This document shows, piece by piece, positions 42,554 to 49,853 of a DNA stretch of 64,000 nucleotides; the first letter of the stretch is position 1, and each line of letters begins with the position of its first letter. The DNA is from Lewinella sp. W8 (GTDB lineage Bacteria; Bacteroidota; Bacteroidia; Chitinophagales; Saprospiraceae), in the NCBI RefSeq assembly GCF_004375085.3, contig NZ_SNAQ03000008.1:1-64000 (forward strand), written 5' to 3'. Under the pieces are notes generated by a model that saw only the letters and a program-made list of their open reading frames with translations, was not told the DNA's origin and searched no databases. The translations under genes and the position numbers were made by a program.

Positions 42554-43213
42554 TCATTGGTCGGTAGAAAACAGTTCTCGATAGTCTGCGTGGACGAAAA
42601 TACCCGGCCATTCTCTCCAACTGTTGACTAATCCAGCTTTCCAGGGATTATTCAGGATATACCATATCACCCTATTCAGCTTTTGCGGACGAACTTCTCG
42701 ATCAAAATAATTCGCGGCCCAGAAGGGCTTTCCGGTACGCCCTAAAAATTGATTAGCCACCTGCGCCGTATAACTTTTGTGCCGTTGCATTACTTTTCCC
42801 AGGTCTACTTGATCCTTACTGGCGGGAACATCCAATAAGACATGTACATGGTTACCCATTACACAGCAGACCAGTAACTCCACTGAACCTTCTCTAGCCA
42901 AAAAGTTCCAGGAATCTAGTACTACCCTTCGAATTGTTGGCTGCTGTAAATACAGGGGACCCTTGTGCGTAGAATTTAATAATTGGTCCAATTGACGTCC
43001 TAATTCCTGATAAATATTTCTCAGGATTTTATTTCTTTTCAACATACCATGATTTACATCATAGCCAAGCAAGTTTCGCTCTAGTTTCTGTATCTCCCGA
43101 TGTCGCTTTTCACGTAATGCGACCAGCTTATCCTTTGGTATACTCCCCGCTAACCTATAGACTACATGGCAGGGACTGCGAGTGATGGGGCGATGAGATA
43201 TATTGACAAACAT
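42554..43213 (-). CDS. REP-associated tyrosine transposase (RAYT, Y1/HUH family)
   Basis: A 219-residue single-strand DNA transposase-like enzyme. The HUH metal site is His122-Val-His124 in VMGNHVHVLLDVP, the catalytic tyrosine is probably Tyr148 in QRHKSYTAQVANQ, and GKPFWAANYFDREV with a late VIWYILNNPWKAGLV completes the TnpA_REP pattern. Such proteins nick and join at palindromic REP repeats. Here repeat arrays stand on both sides of the gene. The ATG at 43213 is chosen; an in-frame ATG at 43276 would add a hydrophobic stretch not typical of the family. The gene is AT-richer than its neighbours, which suggests arrival by transfer. Confidence 0.9.
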   Translation of the reverse strand: MFVNISHRPITRSPCHVVYRLAGSIPKDKLVALREKRHREIQKLERNLLGYDVNHGMLKRNKILRNIYQELGRQLDQLLNSTHKGPLYLQQPTIRRVVLDSWNFLAREGSVELLVCCVMGNHVHVLLDVPASKDQVDLGKVMQRHKSYTAQVANQFLGRTGKPFWAANYFDREVRPQKLNRVIWYILNNPWKAGLVNSWREWPGIFVHADYRELFSTDQ

Positions 43214-43531
43214 TATTACATAATTCCACAAAAAAACAAACAAATAAAATAAAATTTTCGTAACCCACACAAACAATTAAATTTCGATAACCCCCATAAA
43301 TGAATCACCACCCGCAGCTGACGGTGTCAGGCCTTATTCCCAACAAAGGTTTATCGCTCGCTATTGCCCGAATGAGATTAATCGTCACCAATCATTTAGA
43401 ATAAGACTAGAGCAATTCGGACCACCCTGGTTTGGCTCCCTAGAATTTGCATGACCATCTCTGTTTAACTCACGCTGTTGTGGCTCAAAATTCGTGATGA
43501 CTCCTGTTTGCTTGAACTCGGTTTATATGCA
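43214..43531. other. AT-rich spacer upstream of the RAYT gene, no gene found
   Basis: The part next to the gene contains two near copies of AATTT(T)CG(A)TAACCC (about 43252 and 43279). No open frame with family-like sequence and no consensus promoter were found. Confidence 0.4.
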
Positions 43532-43700
43532 CTCGGACTGGAAGTCCTCGACCGCTGTCTCACCCGGGCGAGAAGCTCCACTTCGAGAGCATATTGGGTG
43601 GGGGCTTTCATCCCCGCTTCGGCTCAGACTGAAAGTCCTCGACCGGAGGAGCTGAAAAGGATTTATATCCCTGTTAACCCCTCGGGCTGGAAGTCCTCGA
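43532..43700 (+). repeat. REP-like repeat array, right of the RAYT gene (three units)
   Basis: The head motif recurs at 43532 (full unit to 43622), at 43623 (variant CTCAGACTGAAAGTCCTCGA) and at 43681 (variant CTCGGGCTGGAAGTCCTCGA). The first unit carries the CATATTGGGTGGGGGCTTTC part as in unit 4 of the left array. All units on both sides of the transposase gene have the same orientation. Confidence 0.8.
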
Positions 43701-43870
43701 TCTGTGGAGGACTGACTCGGTAAATTATTCCACCCAGTATCCATCTATCCAGTGAGAGACGTAGTGTTCTTCTGTAATCGGGTTCACCGTATGCAACTCC
43801 AGGTTTACTTCGTGGTAGCCAGGGACAGAAGCTTTAGGGTGAAAGAGTGCTTGGCCGTCTTTCGAAAGAG

Positions 43871-43897
43871 AAAAAAAAACAGCGCCACCGGGCGCTG
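43871..43897 (-). terminator. second terminator-like hairpin, reading left
   Basis: CAGCGCC pairs with GGCGCTG (43880-43897, four-base loop) and is followed on the minus strand by nine T's (43871-43879). It is a strong terminator by shape. Confidence 0.65.
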
Positions 43898-43929
43898 CAG
43901 AGTATTCGTTAATCTCAAGGTCGTAATCA

Positions 43930-44244
43930 CTAAAAAAACGCTCGGAGGAAAGGCCAGACCGAGCTAATCTTAGGGTGTTCTCCGGGATTCCAGGCGAGGA
44001 GCTGCTCAGATCTCTTGTTCATTACAATCGCCGTGCGAAGCGGATTTCTGGCCCAAAGCAGTTTAAAAATGCTCCATCGGTCGGGAATTACTGATCGAAG
44101 GGCACCCAAAGCATCCTTCAGCGCCCGCTCATCGGAGCAATTAACCGTGACTAAGCGGCCATCACCCACTAAATGAATACGACCTCCACCCGGGGTATCC
44201 AGGAGGAGGTCACCATTAATTTCTGGAGCCGATCGATTAGGCAT
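43930..44244 (-). CDS. hypothetical small protein, second of a coupled pair
   Basis: A 104-residue protein starting MPNRSAPEINGDLLLDTPGG. Its ATG overlaps the stop of the gene before it as ATGCCTAA, so the two are translationally coupled. A beta-rich start (RIHLVGDGRLVTVNCSDERAL) and a helix (KDALGALRSVIPD) can be seen. No family is recognised. The stop codon lies in a run of seven T's that also forms a terminator tail, and a long out-of-phase frame continues beyond it, so the present C-terminus (WPFLRAFF) may be a truncation. Confidence 0.6.
   Translation of the reverse strand: MPNRSAPEINGDLLLDTPGGGRIHLVGDGRLVTVNCSDERALKDALGALRSVIPDRWSIFKLLWARNPLRTAIVMNKRSEQLLAWNPGEHPKISSVWPFLRAFF
43932..43964 (-). 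terminator. terminator-like hairpin at the end of the small-gene pair
   Basis: GCTCGG pairs with CCGAGC (43940-43964, 13-base loop) and is followed on the minus strand by seven T's, within which the stop codon lies. Confidence 0.5.
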
Positions 44245-44449
44245 TCTCGGTGCCATTTTCGTCGTCGGAAGTACGGACCCGTAGGGTGCCGTTCATTTTC
44301 CATTTCGCGGATTTTGCATCCTCGTCGGTGCTGGCGGGGACCCACACCTGGAAGTTATCAAAATCGTAGGTAATCTCGGCGCCCCGGCCGGTAAGCTTAT
44401 CGTACAGGCCGATGGCCAGTTCGGGCCAGGAATTGGTATTCTGTGCCAT
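44237..44449 (-). CDS. hypothetical small protein, first of a coupled pair
   Basis: A 70-residue protein, MAQNTNSWPELAIGLYDKLTG at its start, then AEITYDFDNFQVWVPAS and KWKMNGTLRVRTSD. The sequence is acidic and beta-rich, with no signal peptide. Short Bacteroidota proteins with the WPELAIGLYDKLTGRGAEI wording occur, all of unknown function. It overlaps the next gene by eight bases. It is likely a genuine gene because of that coupling and its even codon pattern. Confidence 0.65.
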   Translation of the reverse strand: MAQNTNSWPELAIGLYDKLTGRGAEITYDFDNFQVWVPASTDEDAKSAKWKMNGTLRVRTSDDENGTENA

Positions 44450-44616
44450 AATAGTTTTTGGTTTACTAATGCGTTAAAATTCACTGGTGTAACCGCGAAT
44501 TTTGCAATTGTGTTCAGTTAATCGCAAAAACAGGCGAACGGGCACCACCACTTTCTACGGGACAATACGGACAAACATCCCGCCCTGCTTCCGGGTTCCA
44601 GGTCAAAAACTTCAGC

Positions 44617-44865
44617 ATGTCAAAAGACCATGGCCCCAGCATCAAAAATGACGACCAATACGAAGCCCTGCGTGATCAGGGAATGAGTAAAGAGAAAGCG
44701 GCCCGCATTGCCAATAGCCCCGACGCCAGTAAGCAAGGGGGCAAAGCCGCACCATACGAAGAGCGGACCAAAGAGGAGCTTTACGAATTAGCCCAGGACC
44801 TCGACATTTCCGGAAGGTCTTTGATGGATAAAGAAGAACTTATCAAGGCACTGAGGGATGAATAA
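44617..44865 (+). CDS. small protein with Rho-N/SAP-like C-terminus
   Basis: An 82-residue, highly charged protein. The first half reads SIKNDDQYEALRDQGMSKEKAARIAN, a helical stretch found in short bacterial proteins of the DUF7218 type. The second half, RTKEELYELAQDLDISGRSLMDKEELIKAL, is the helix-extended-helix of Rho N-terminal and SAP-like domains, which bind nucleic acid. It stands alone between two leftward units. A stress or chromatin role is possible but unproven. Confidence 0.82.
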   Translation: MSKDHGPSIKNDDQYEALRDQGMSKEKAARIANSPDASKQGGKAAPYEERTKEELYELAQDLDISGRSLMDKEELIKALRDE

Positions 44866-44894
44866 ATTATCGCCCTTTCTGGAGCGCAGGAAAA

Positions 44895-46460
44895 TTAGTC
44901 CTTGATTTCGTATTGTACACGAAGCATATCCATGATACGCCCGAGCTCCACGTCAGACAGTGGCCTTTCATATATCAGTATGCGGGCAATTTCGCCGTCG
45001 AAGGATTCTGCCCCCGGATGGTTGGTCGCATCGCGCTCGGTACCGATGGCTAGTCGGGAGGGATTCGCCCGCGGGTTGACGGGCACTCGCCCACTGGCAA
45101 CCGGATTCGCCGCATTCACGAATAAATCAATGGCTACCGTTCCCGGTCCGCTCCCCATGCGACCAGCCAGAACGTAGAATTTTCCGGCTTCCAATTGGGG
45201 GCCGGTCACTTTTGGATTATTGTCGTCAAACCGCCCGAAGGTGATCCCGTTTCGGGAACCACACCACACCGTCAGGTCATCTTCCAGACAACCCCATATC
45301 CCTGCATAATTTCCGCCGTTCCGTAAATTTCCGAGGAAGGAGTTTACGTCCCGAAGTCGGGATTGGCCTAAGGCCGTCATTCCTTCCGGGTCAGCGGTGG
45401 GATAGGGTTTAAGGACCACCAGCCAGGTGTATCCACTTCCCCGCATCAGGTGATCCAGCGCGTCTTCCTGCTCATTAATGAGTTCATCTTCCGCGAAGGA
45501 AACGGCACTTCCCGTACTGGTTTTCACCAACCTAGGTCGCCCCGAGCCCGGGTTGCTAAGCCTTACGCCGTAATCATTGGGGAGAAACGACTGAACGGGA
45601 GACCCTGCCACCTGATTCTTCCAAGCCACTACCCTGCCCCGCTGATTAGTTTGACCCCCCTGGCGGGCATCGAGATCGACCATCAGTCCGTTGTTGACCG
45701 GAAGACGATGCCCGGCGGCGTAGCCCGCCGCCCAACGAATACCTCCCGTAATCATGTGCTGAAAATCAGCCCGTCGATATACTTCGGGACGATGCCCCAG
45801 TGCCGTGAAAAATGCCCGCCCCCCGTCGTAGTGATGATACCAGGTAACGGGATGATCTTTCCCCATGCGAAACTTTTCCGGAGCGGAAAAAGTCCGCTCG
45901 TCCAGACTCATCAATACATTCACCCGGTCCCGGGGACTTTGCTCAAAAAAGTACCATTCGTCCGTAAAATCCATACTGTCGGGCAATGCGGCCGTTGCCG
46001 GATGCCCATGGTGCTCTACGCCAACGGTGGCCTCCTGGAGCTCCGGGTGGCCGCCAAAGGTCGCTCCGACTAATCCACGATACCAACGGAGAAAATCCGG
46101 TGCCTCCCGTCGAATAGCCCCCGCGCAATGAATACCCACCCATCCACCGCCGCCCCTGACGTAACGCTGAAGGGCCATCGCGGAGGCGGCATCAAAAATT
46201 GGCCCTTCACTTCCACAGTTATTGTTGAAGATCACGACGTCAATATCCGCCAGAAACTCATCGGTAATCCGGGCGGATTCCCGGAGGTGTAAGATCTCCC
46301 ATCCGTGTAAGCGCCCCAGTCCGCTCATCATTTCCTTCGCAGCCTGCTGTGATTCATGCCGGTACCCCGTGTCTCCCTGAAAGTTGAGGATGCGGAGGGA
46401 CTGGGCGGAAAGGGAGAGGCTGAGGAGGAGGCTAAGGAAAGTTAGGCGGAAGTGGTTCAT
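44895..46460 (-). CDS. secreted ThuA-domain protein with LamG-like C-terminus
   Basis: A 521-residue exported protein with signal peptide MNHFRLTFLSLLLSLSLSAQ. Residues ~22-255 are a ThuA (trehalose-utilisation, glutamine-amidotransferase-like) domain: RILNFQGDTGYRHESQ, IDVVIFNNNCGSEGPIF, RGGGGWVGIHCAG, and FTALGHRPEVYRRADFQHMITGGIRWAAG-type wording at its end. Residues ~275-521 (VDLDARQGGQTNQRGRVVAWKN to the end) look like a concanavalin/LamG sugar-binding module. Such proteins act on polysaccharides outside the cytoplasm, though ThuA chemistry is unclear. ATG at 46460 begins the signal peptide; 87 upstream bases are excluded. Confidence 0.88.
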   Translation of the reverse strand: MNHFRLTFLSLLLSLSLSAQSLRILNFQGDTGYRHESQQAAKEMMSGLGRLHGWEILHLRESARITDEFLADIDVVIFNNNCGSEGPIFDAASAMALQRYVRGGGGWVGIHCAGAIRREAPDFLRWYRGLVGATFGGHPELQEATVGVEHHGHPATAALPDSMDFTDEWYFFEQSPRDRVNVLMSLDERTFSAPEKFRMGKDHPVTWYHHYDGGRAFFTALGHRPEVYRRADFQHMITGGIRWAAGYAAGHRLPVNNGLMVDLDARQGGQTNQRGRVVAWKNQVAGSPVQSFLPNDYGVRLSNPGSGRPRLVKTSTGSAVSFAEDELINEQEDALDHLMRGSGYTWLVVLKPYPTADPEGMTALGQSRLRDVNSFLGNLRNGGNYAGIWGCLEDDLTVWCGSRNGITFGRFDDNNPKVTGPQLEAGKFYVLAGRMGSGPGTVAIDLFVNAANPVASGRVPVNPRANPSRLAIGTERDATNHPGAESFDGEIARILIYERPLSDVELGRIMDMLRVQYEIKD

Positions 46461-46525
46461 GGATTGATGCCGTGGATATGGAAATATAGACGTTAGGGGA
46501 GTTAGTGGATACCTACTGTTCCTTT

Positions 46526-46549
46526 TTGCGACGGAGCGCAGGTGCAAAG
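46526..46549 (+). repeat. dispersed intergenic repeat, copy 8 (end block only)
   Basis: TTGCGACGGAGCGCAGGTGC followed by AAAG matches the end block of copies 5 and 6. It lies between the ThuA gene and the promoter of the CBS-domain gene. Confidence 0.5.
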
Positions 46550-46590
46550 TCTTCCACCCAAATCACCTCCCCCAATGACATACATCATCC

Positions 46591-46618
46591 TTGCCGCTTG
46601 CGAGCCCGGGTAACTTTG
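46591..46618 (+). promoter_or_regulatory. promoter of the CBS-domain gene
   Basis: TTG (46591-46593), 17 bases (slightly short), TAACTTTG (46611-46618), a perfect -7. The leader to the ATG is about 58 bases. Confidence 0.5.
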
Positions 46619-46682
46619 GCATGCAGTTAGGGCACCGGAAAATGGGAGTGTTCTGACGCCTCGTTAAATAAAAAGAACCACC

Positions 46683-47096
46683 ATGAAAAAGCGCACGCCC
46701 GTTTCCAAAATTATGTCCACCGATCTGATGTCCGTCAACGTGACCCAGAGTCTGCGTCAGGTCGATGAAATGATTCGGGGAGAACACATCCGCCACGTAC
46801 CCGTAGTGTCCGGCAAGCGAATCATCGGCATGCTCAGCAAGACCGATCTGCAGAAAATCAGCTTCGTAAATACCGTTGACGGCGACGGACTGACGATGGC
46901 CATGTACGATAACCTGACCATCGATCAGGTCATGACCACCGACGTGGTCACCGTAGACAAAAACGATACGATCCTGGACGTGGCGGTCATCCTCTCCAAG
47001 AATGAATTCCACGCTCTCCCCGTTACGGAAAACGGGGAGTTGGTCGGGATTGTGACCACCACGGACCTGATCAAATACCTTATTGATCAGTACTAA
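46683..47096 (+). CDS. CBS-domain pair protein
   Basis: A 137-residue protein made of two CBS modules: VSKIMSTDLMSVNVTQSLRQVDEMI..IRHVPVVSGKRIIGMLSKTDL-type (about 5-60) and TIDQVMTTDVVTVDKNDTI..FHALPVTENGELVGIVTTTDLIKYL-type (about 76-135). Stand-alone pairs bind adenosine nucleotides and tune partner proteins. No partner is evident here. It is a single-gene unit with its own promoter and terminator. Confidence 0.93.
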   Translation: MKKRTPVSKIMSTDLMSVNVTQSLRQVDEMIRGEHIRHVPVVSGKRIIGMLSKTDLQKISFVNTVDGDGLTMAMYDNLTIDQVMTTDVVTVDKNDTILDVAVILSKNEFHALPVTENGELVGIVTTTDLIKYLIDQY

Positions 47097-47159
47097 GTTC
47101 TTAGTCACAAACACCGATCTCCTACCGGAGCACTTCCCGTAGTCAGATAAATCCAAATT

Positions 47160-47194
47160 GCCCCTCCTTTGCTTCGGCAAGGGAGGGCTTTTTT
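47160..47194 (+). terminator. Rho-independent terminator of the CBS-domain gene
   Basis: A 12-bp stem with one wobble pair around CTTCGG (47160-47188) is followed by six T's. Confidence 0.85.
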
Positions 47195-47357
47195 GTAACG
47201 AACGGTATGAAATAAAGGAATATCAAATACATAAACTCTTGACAGGAGTCTGAAAACAGGAATTTAATTATTCGTTCAAATAATTAAATTTAATATCTAA
47301 CTATTCGCAACCAACTGATAAAAAGGGAGTTTAGCACCCGTACCAAAAACCTTCACC

Positions 47358-48065
47358 ATGAGAAGTGCATTAAAACTACCCTTATTTTTCACCATGCTTG
47401 TTTTCGCACTCATCCTTGCCGGATGTGAAAAAGACAGCATCGCACCAAACCAGGAATCCGCCCCGGCGCCCATGCTGAGCCTGAAGGAGGCCGTACAGGT
47501 TAATCCCGACGGCAGCTACAAGTTCACCCTCACCGGCGCCCAGATTGCCTACATTGTCGACCAGGAGCTTGGCCCCGACAGTCCGGAAGCCTTCGAGGAC
47601 AAACACGAGGCCTTCCGTAGCCTGCTGGCCGTGGACGTCAACCAGAAGTCGGCCAGTTCCTCCAGTACCATCACCTACAGCCTCGGAGCTGAGGTGGTCA
47701 CCCAACTCAGCTTCACCGATCCACCGAACGACTGGATCTACGACTTTGAGGGCATCGGTGGCCTGGAGCCCTTCGTGGACGTAGCCCACTTCGAAGCACG
47801 GCAGTCCCGTATTTTCGGCACCTTTGCCATCATGCGCGCCTACGCAGACGCCTACACCAGCGCCGGTCAGGGAATCTTCAACCGGGCAGATTCTTCGGCC
47901 GATATTACTTCCTGCACCAACACCCGACGCAATCCCCGCCGCGTAGTGGGAGAGGCCGAAATCAGCCTCGACATTAACGCGGTAGTGGACGGATTTGCCG
48001 TCGTTGAATGCCGCAGCGGACTGGTGGAAGCAGAACCCGTTCCGCTGGAACCCAGCATTGAGTAA
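47358..48065 (+). CDS. hypothetical lipoprotein
   Basis: A 235-residue protein with signal peptide MRSALKLPLFFTMLVFALILAGC; LILAGC is a good lipobox with Cys23. The mature part is acidic and shows no family I know. AVDVNQKSASSSSTITYSL, IGGLEPFVDVAHFEARQ and RRVVGEAEISLDINAVV are its main segments. Two cysteines late in the chain could pair. It is a single-gene unit with a strong terminator. The 260-base stretch ahead of it is AT-rich and holds no gene. Confidence 0.75.
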   Translation: MRSALKLPLFFTMLVFALILAGCEKDSIAPNQESAPAPMLSLKEAVQVNPDGSYKFTLTGAQIAYIVDQELGPDSPEAFEDKHEAFRSLLAVDVNQKSASSSSTITYSLGAEVVTQLSFTDPPNDWIYDFEGIGGLEPFVDVAHFEARQSRIFGTFAIMRAYADAYTSAGQGIFNRADSSADITSCTNTRRNPRRVVGEAEISLDINAVVDGFAVVECRSGLVEAEPVPLEPSIE

Positions 48066-48106
48066 TTGAATCCTACCGGTGTTCTCACCGTAATGTAGAA
48101 ACACCC

Positions 48107-48138
48107 GCCCGGTACCGACCACGGTACCGGGCATTTTT
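48107..48138 (+). terminator. Rho-independent terminator of the lipoprotein gene
   Basis: GCCCGGTACC (48107-48116) pairs perfectly with GGTACCGGGC (48123-48132), followed by ATTTTTG. Confidence 0.88.
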
Positions 48139-48244
48139 GTTTACCTGATCACCCCGAAAGGGTCACCCACCTTCACCGTTGACTTTTTAATGTTAAAGCC
48201 GCTCCTTCTTGCACCATTATGCCCCTGAATATCATTCATTTATC

Positions 48245-48886
48245 ATGCACCTACTTGGCCTCACTTCCCGCTACGCTCTGCTTGGGCTCCTACTCACTGT
48301 TCTGACGGCGTTGGTTCTTTCCGGACCACCCAGTCCACAGCCTCAGACTTCCGTCAAATTCCGTGAACCCTTCCCAGCTGCCTCGGCCGATTTTCTCCCG
48401 CCGGACATCGACTTTAAGGCATTCGAGGAATCCCTCAATATATCCTCCGAAGAATTCTACTTCGAACCCGCCTTTGGGAATACACCCGATCTGAACAACA
48501 GCTGTTTCGACGTCTCATACGCTCCTGAACTACTTCAGGGCATGTCCGCCAACAAACCCTTGTTTACCGGTCAAACCGTCGAAGCCCAGGAGTTGATGTT
48601 CAAGGATATTGAATCCTATCTCCTGAAGCAACTTCACGAAGAAATCATCCGGGGTACGGAGGAGTGTATGGAAGGTTCGATCATCATCAGCCTCCAAATC
48701 GACGAAGAGGGTGCCATGGGCCCCACCATGTTGGCCCATAACCTCACCGGCGGGACCGATTATGCGGGCCTGGCCATTATGGCCTATTTCTCCGAACTCC
48801 GACTTGAAGGCCATCAGTGGGAGAATACAACTGGAGAGCCGATGGAAGTAAGGCTCCCGCTGAGGTTTAAGTTAGTATCAAAGTAG
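48245..48886 (+). CDS. hypothetical membrane-anchored protein with TonB C-terminal-like domain
   Basis: A 213-residue protein from the ATG at 48245 (MHLLGLTSRYALLGLLLTVL). An N-terminal hydrophobic helix is followed by a proline-containing linker. The last ~80 residues, IISLQIDEEGAMGPTMLAHN then GLAIMAYFSEL and MEVRLPLRFKL, follow the pattern of TonB C-terminal domains (a V.F.V..DG...P....G.p....iPv.F layout). It may deliver energy to a TonB-dependent receptor or be a TonB-like envelope protein of other use. No ExbBD genes are near. Confidence 0.65.
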   Translation: MHLLGLTSRYALLGLLLTVLTALVLSGPPSPQPQTSVKFREPFPAASADFLPPDIDFKAFEESLNISSEEFYFEPAFGNTPDLNNSCFDVSYAPELLQGMSANKPLFTGQTVEAQELMFKDIESYLLKQLHEEIIRGTEECMEGSIIISLQIDEEGAMGPTMLAHNLTGGTDYAGLAIMAYFSELRLEGHQWENTTGEPMEVRLPLRFKLVSK

Positions 48887-48906
48887 AATTCTCGGACCTT
48901 AAGCCA

Positions 48907-49743
48907 TTATTCAAATAGCTCCTTCTTAATCTCATCGGCATCCCCCGCCTTCGCGTGGCGGTACCCTGAATAGATACCGATAACCAATTGAAGGCTCAAC
49001 CCAAGGACGAAGGTAACGGAGAGGTAGGCCAGCAAGACTCTCCAAATCCGTCCCCCAACGGTATAATTACCCGGTGCACTAAACTGCCAGAAGAGGACAA
49101 ACCCCATGATCATTACGAAAACCGTGAAGACACCATAGACCGACGAATACGTCTCAAACGGTACGGGAATCATGCCAAATAGAAGCAAGGCAAACCCGAA
49201 CATAGTATTCATCGCCAGCATAAAGGTGATGGCCACGGAATGTTCCATGAGGTTGTACTTCATCCGCCGGAAAACCAGCCGATTGATGTAGGCTGCCAGG
49301 GGAACGATCACCAAAAAAATAAATTTCTGACTGGCCAACATCTTCTCAATGTCTTCCAAACTGAGCCAGTCCCTGGCCGTGGGAAACTGTTGCTCCAGTT
49401 GGGAGGCGAAGGTCTCATACAGCATCTGGGAAGGCGTATTCGTCGCCACGGAATACAGTACCGCTTCGACGGCCAGCATGATCAGTAGGAACCCGACAAA
49501 GTTGAAGTACCGCCGCCGTTTGCCCGCCAGGTAGTCATTAATCATGTGCCCCGGACGGTGAGCCAGATCCCACATGGTGTGCAATATCCCCCGGTCCAGG
49601 TTGAGGTAGTCCGATAGGTACTCAGCGGAAAAAACGCGGCGAAAGTTGAGCCGATCCGTACTCGCGCGTTGCGCGCAGTTCGGGCAGAATTTTCCCGAAA
49701 ACACCGTTTCACAATTCAGGCAGGTAATGGGTTCTTGCGCCAT
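48907..49743 (-). CDS. DUF3667 membrane protein with zinc ribbon, copy A
   Basis: A 278-residue protein. The N-terminus ITCLNCETVFSGKFCPNCAQ is a zinc ribbon (CxxC..CxxC). YLNLDRGILHTMWDLAHRPGHMINDYLAGKRRRYFNFVGFLLIMLA-type wording is the DUF3667 signature (key part PGHMINDYLAGKRRRYF, about 67-83). Four to five membrane helices follow. Function is unknown. It ends a leftward pair with another DUF3667 gene 110 bases upstream. Confidence 0.88.
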   Translation of the reverse strand: MAQEPITCLNCETVFSGKFCPNCAQRASTDRLNFRRVFSAEYLSDYLNLDRGILHTMWDLAHRPGHMINDYLAGKRRRYFNFVGFLLIMLAVEAVLYSVATNTPSQMLYETFASQLEQQFPTARDWLSLEDIEKMLASQKFIFLVIVPLAAYINRLVFRRMKYNLMEHSVAITFMLAMNTMFGFALLLFGMIPVPFETYSSVYGVFTVFVMIMGFVLFWQFSAPGNYTVGGRIWRVLLAYLSVTFVLGLSLQLVIGIYSGYRHAKAGDADEIKKELFE

Positions 49744-49853
49744 CTAAACAGGGTTGTGCTGGTGGCTAATGTACTTCATTTGCCAGACACCATCGTCACG
49801 TAGCACCCTTCGGCTCCGCCTCCCGGAGGCCATATCTGTCCCCGAAAATTTGC

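Larger units (their letters stand above)
43725..44018 (-). pseudogene. open frame without start, out of phase with the gene before it
   Basis: On the minus strand a frame stays open for 97 codons from 44018 to a TAA at 43725-43727, one base out of phase with the small gene ending at 43930. It has no ATG, GTG or TTG start. After a run of seven T's (43932-43938) the frame reads SDYDLEINEYSAAPGGAVFF and later HPKASVPGYHEVNLELHTVN, ending WIDGYWVE, which looks like real protein. Removing one T would fuse it to the small gene as a ~170-residue protein. It may be a frameshifted gene, a sequencing error in the T-run, or chance. Two terminator-like stems lie inside it, which argues against expression. 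Confidence 0.35.

Noticed and set aside
42100-42584. Rightward frames of ~90-155 codons with repeated GLEVLDR / DWKSSTG wording
   Set aside because: The repetition comes only from the DNA repeat array. Unit lengths of 88, 90 and 92 bases break the phase, so no repeat protein is kept.
42157-43700. CRISPR array
   Set aside because: Units are ~90 bases, spacers as such are absent, parts between heads are themselves repeated, and no cas gene is present.
43752-43967. Rightward 71-codon frame beside the repeats
   Set aside because: It crosses two leftward terminator hairpins and has no coding character.
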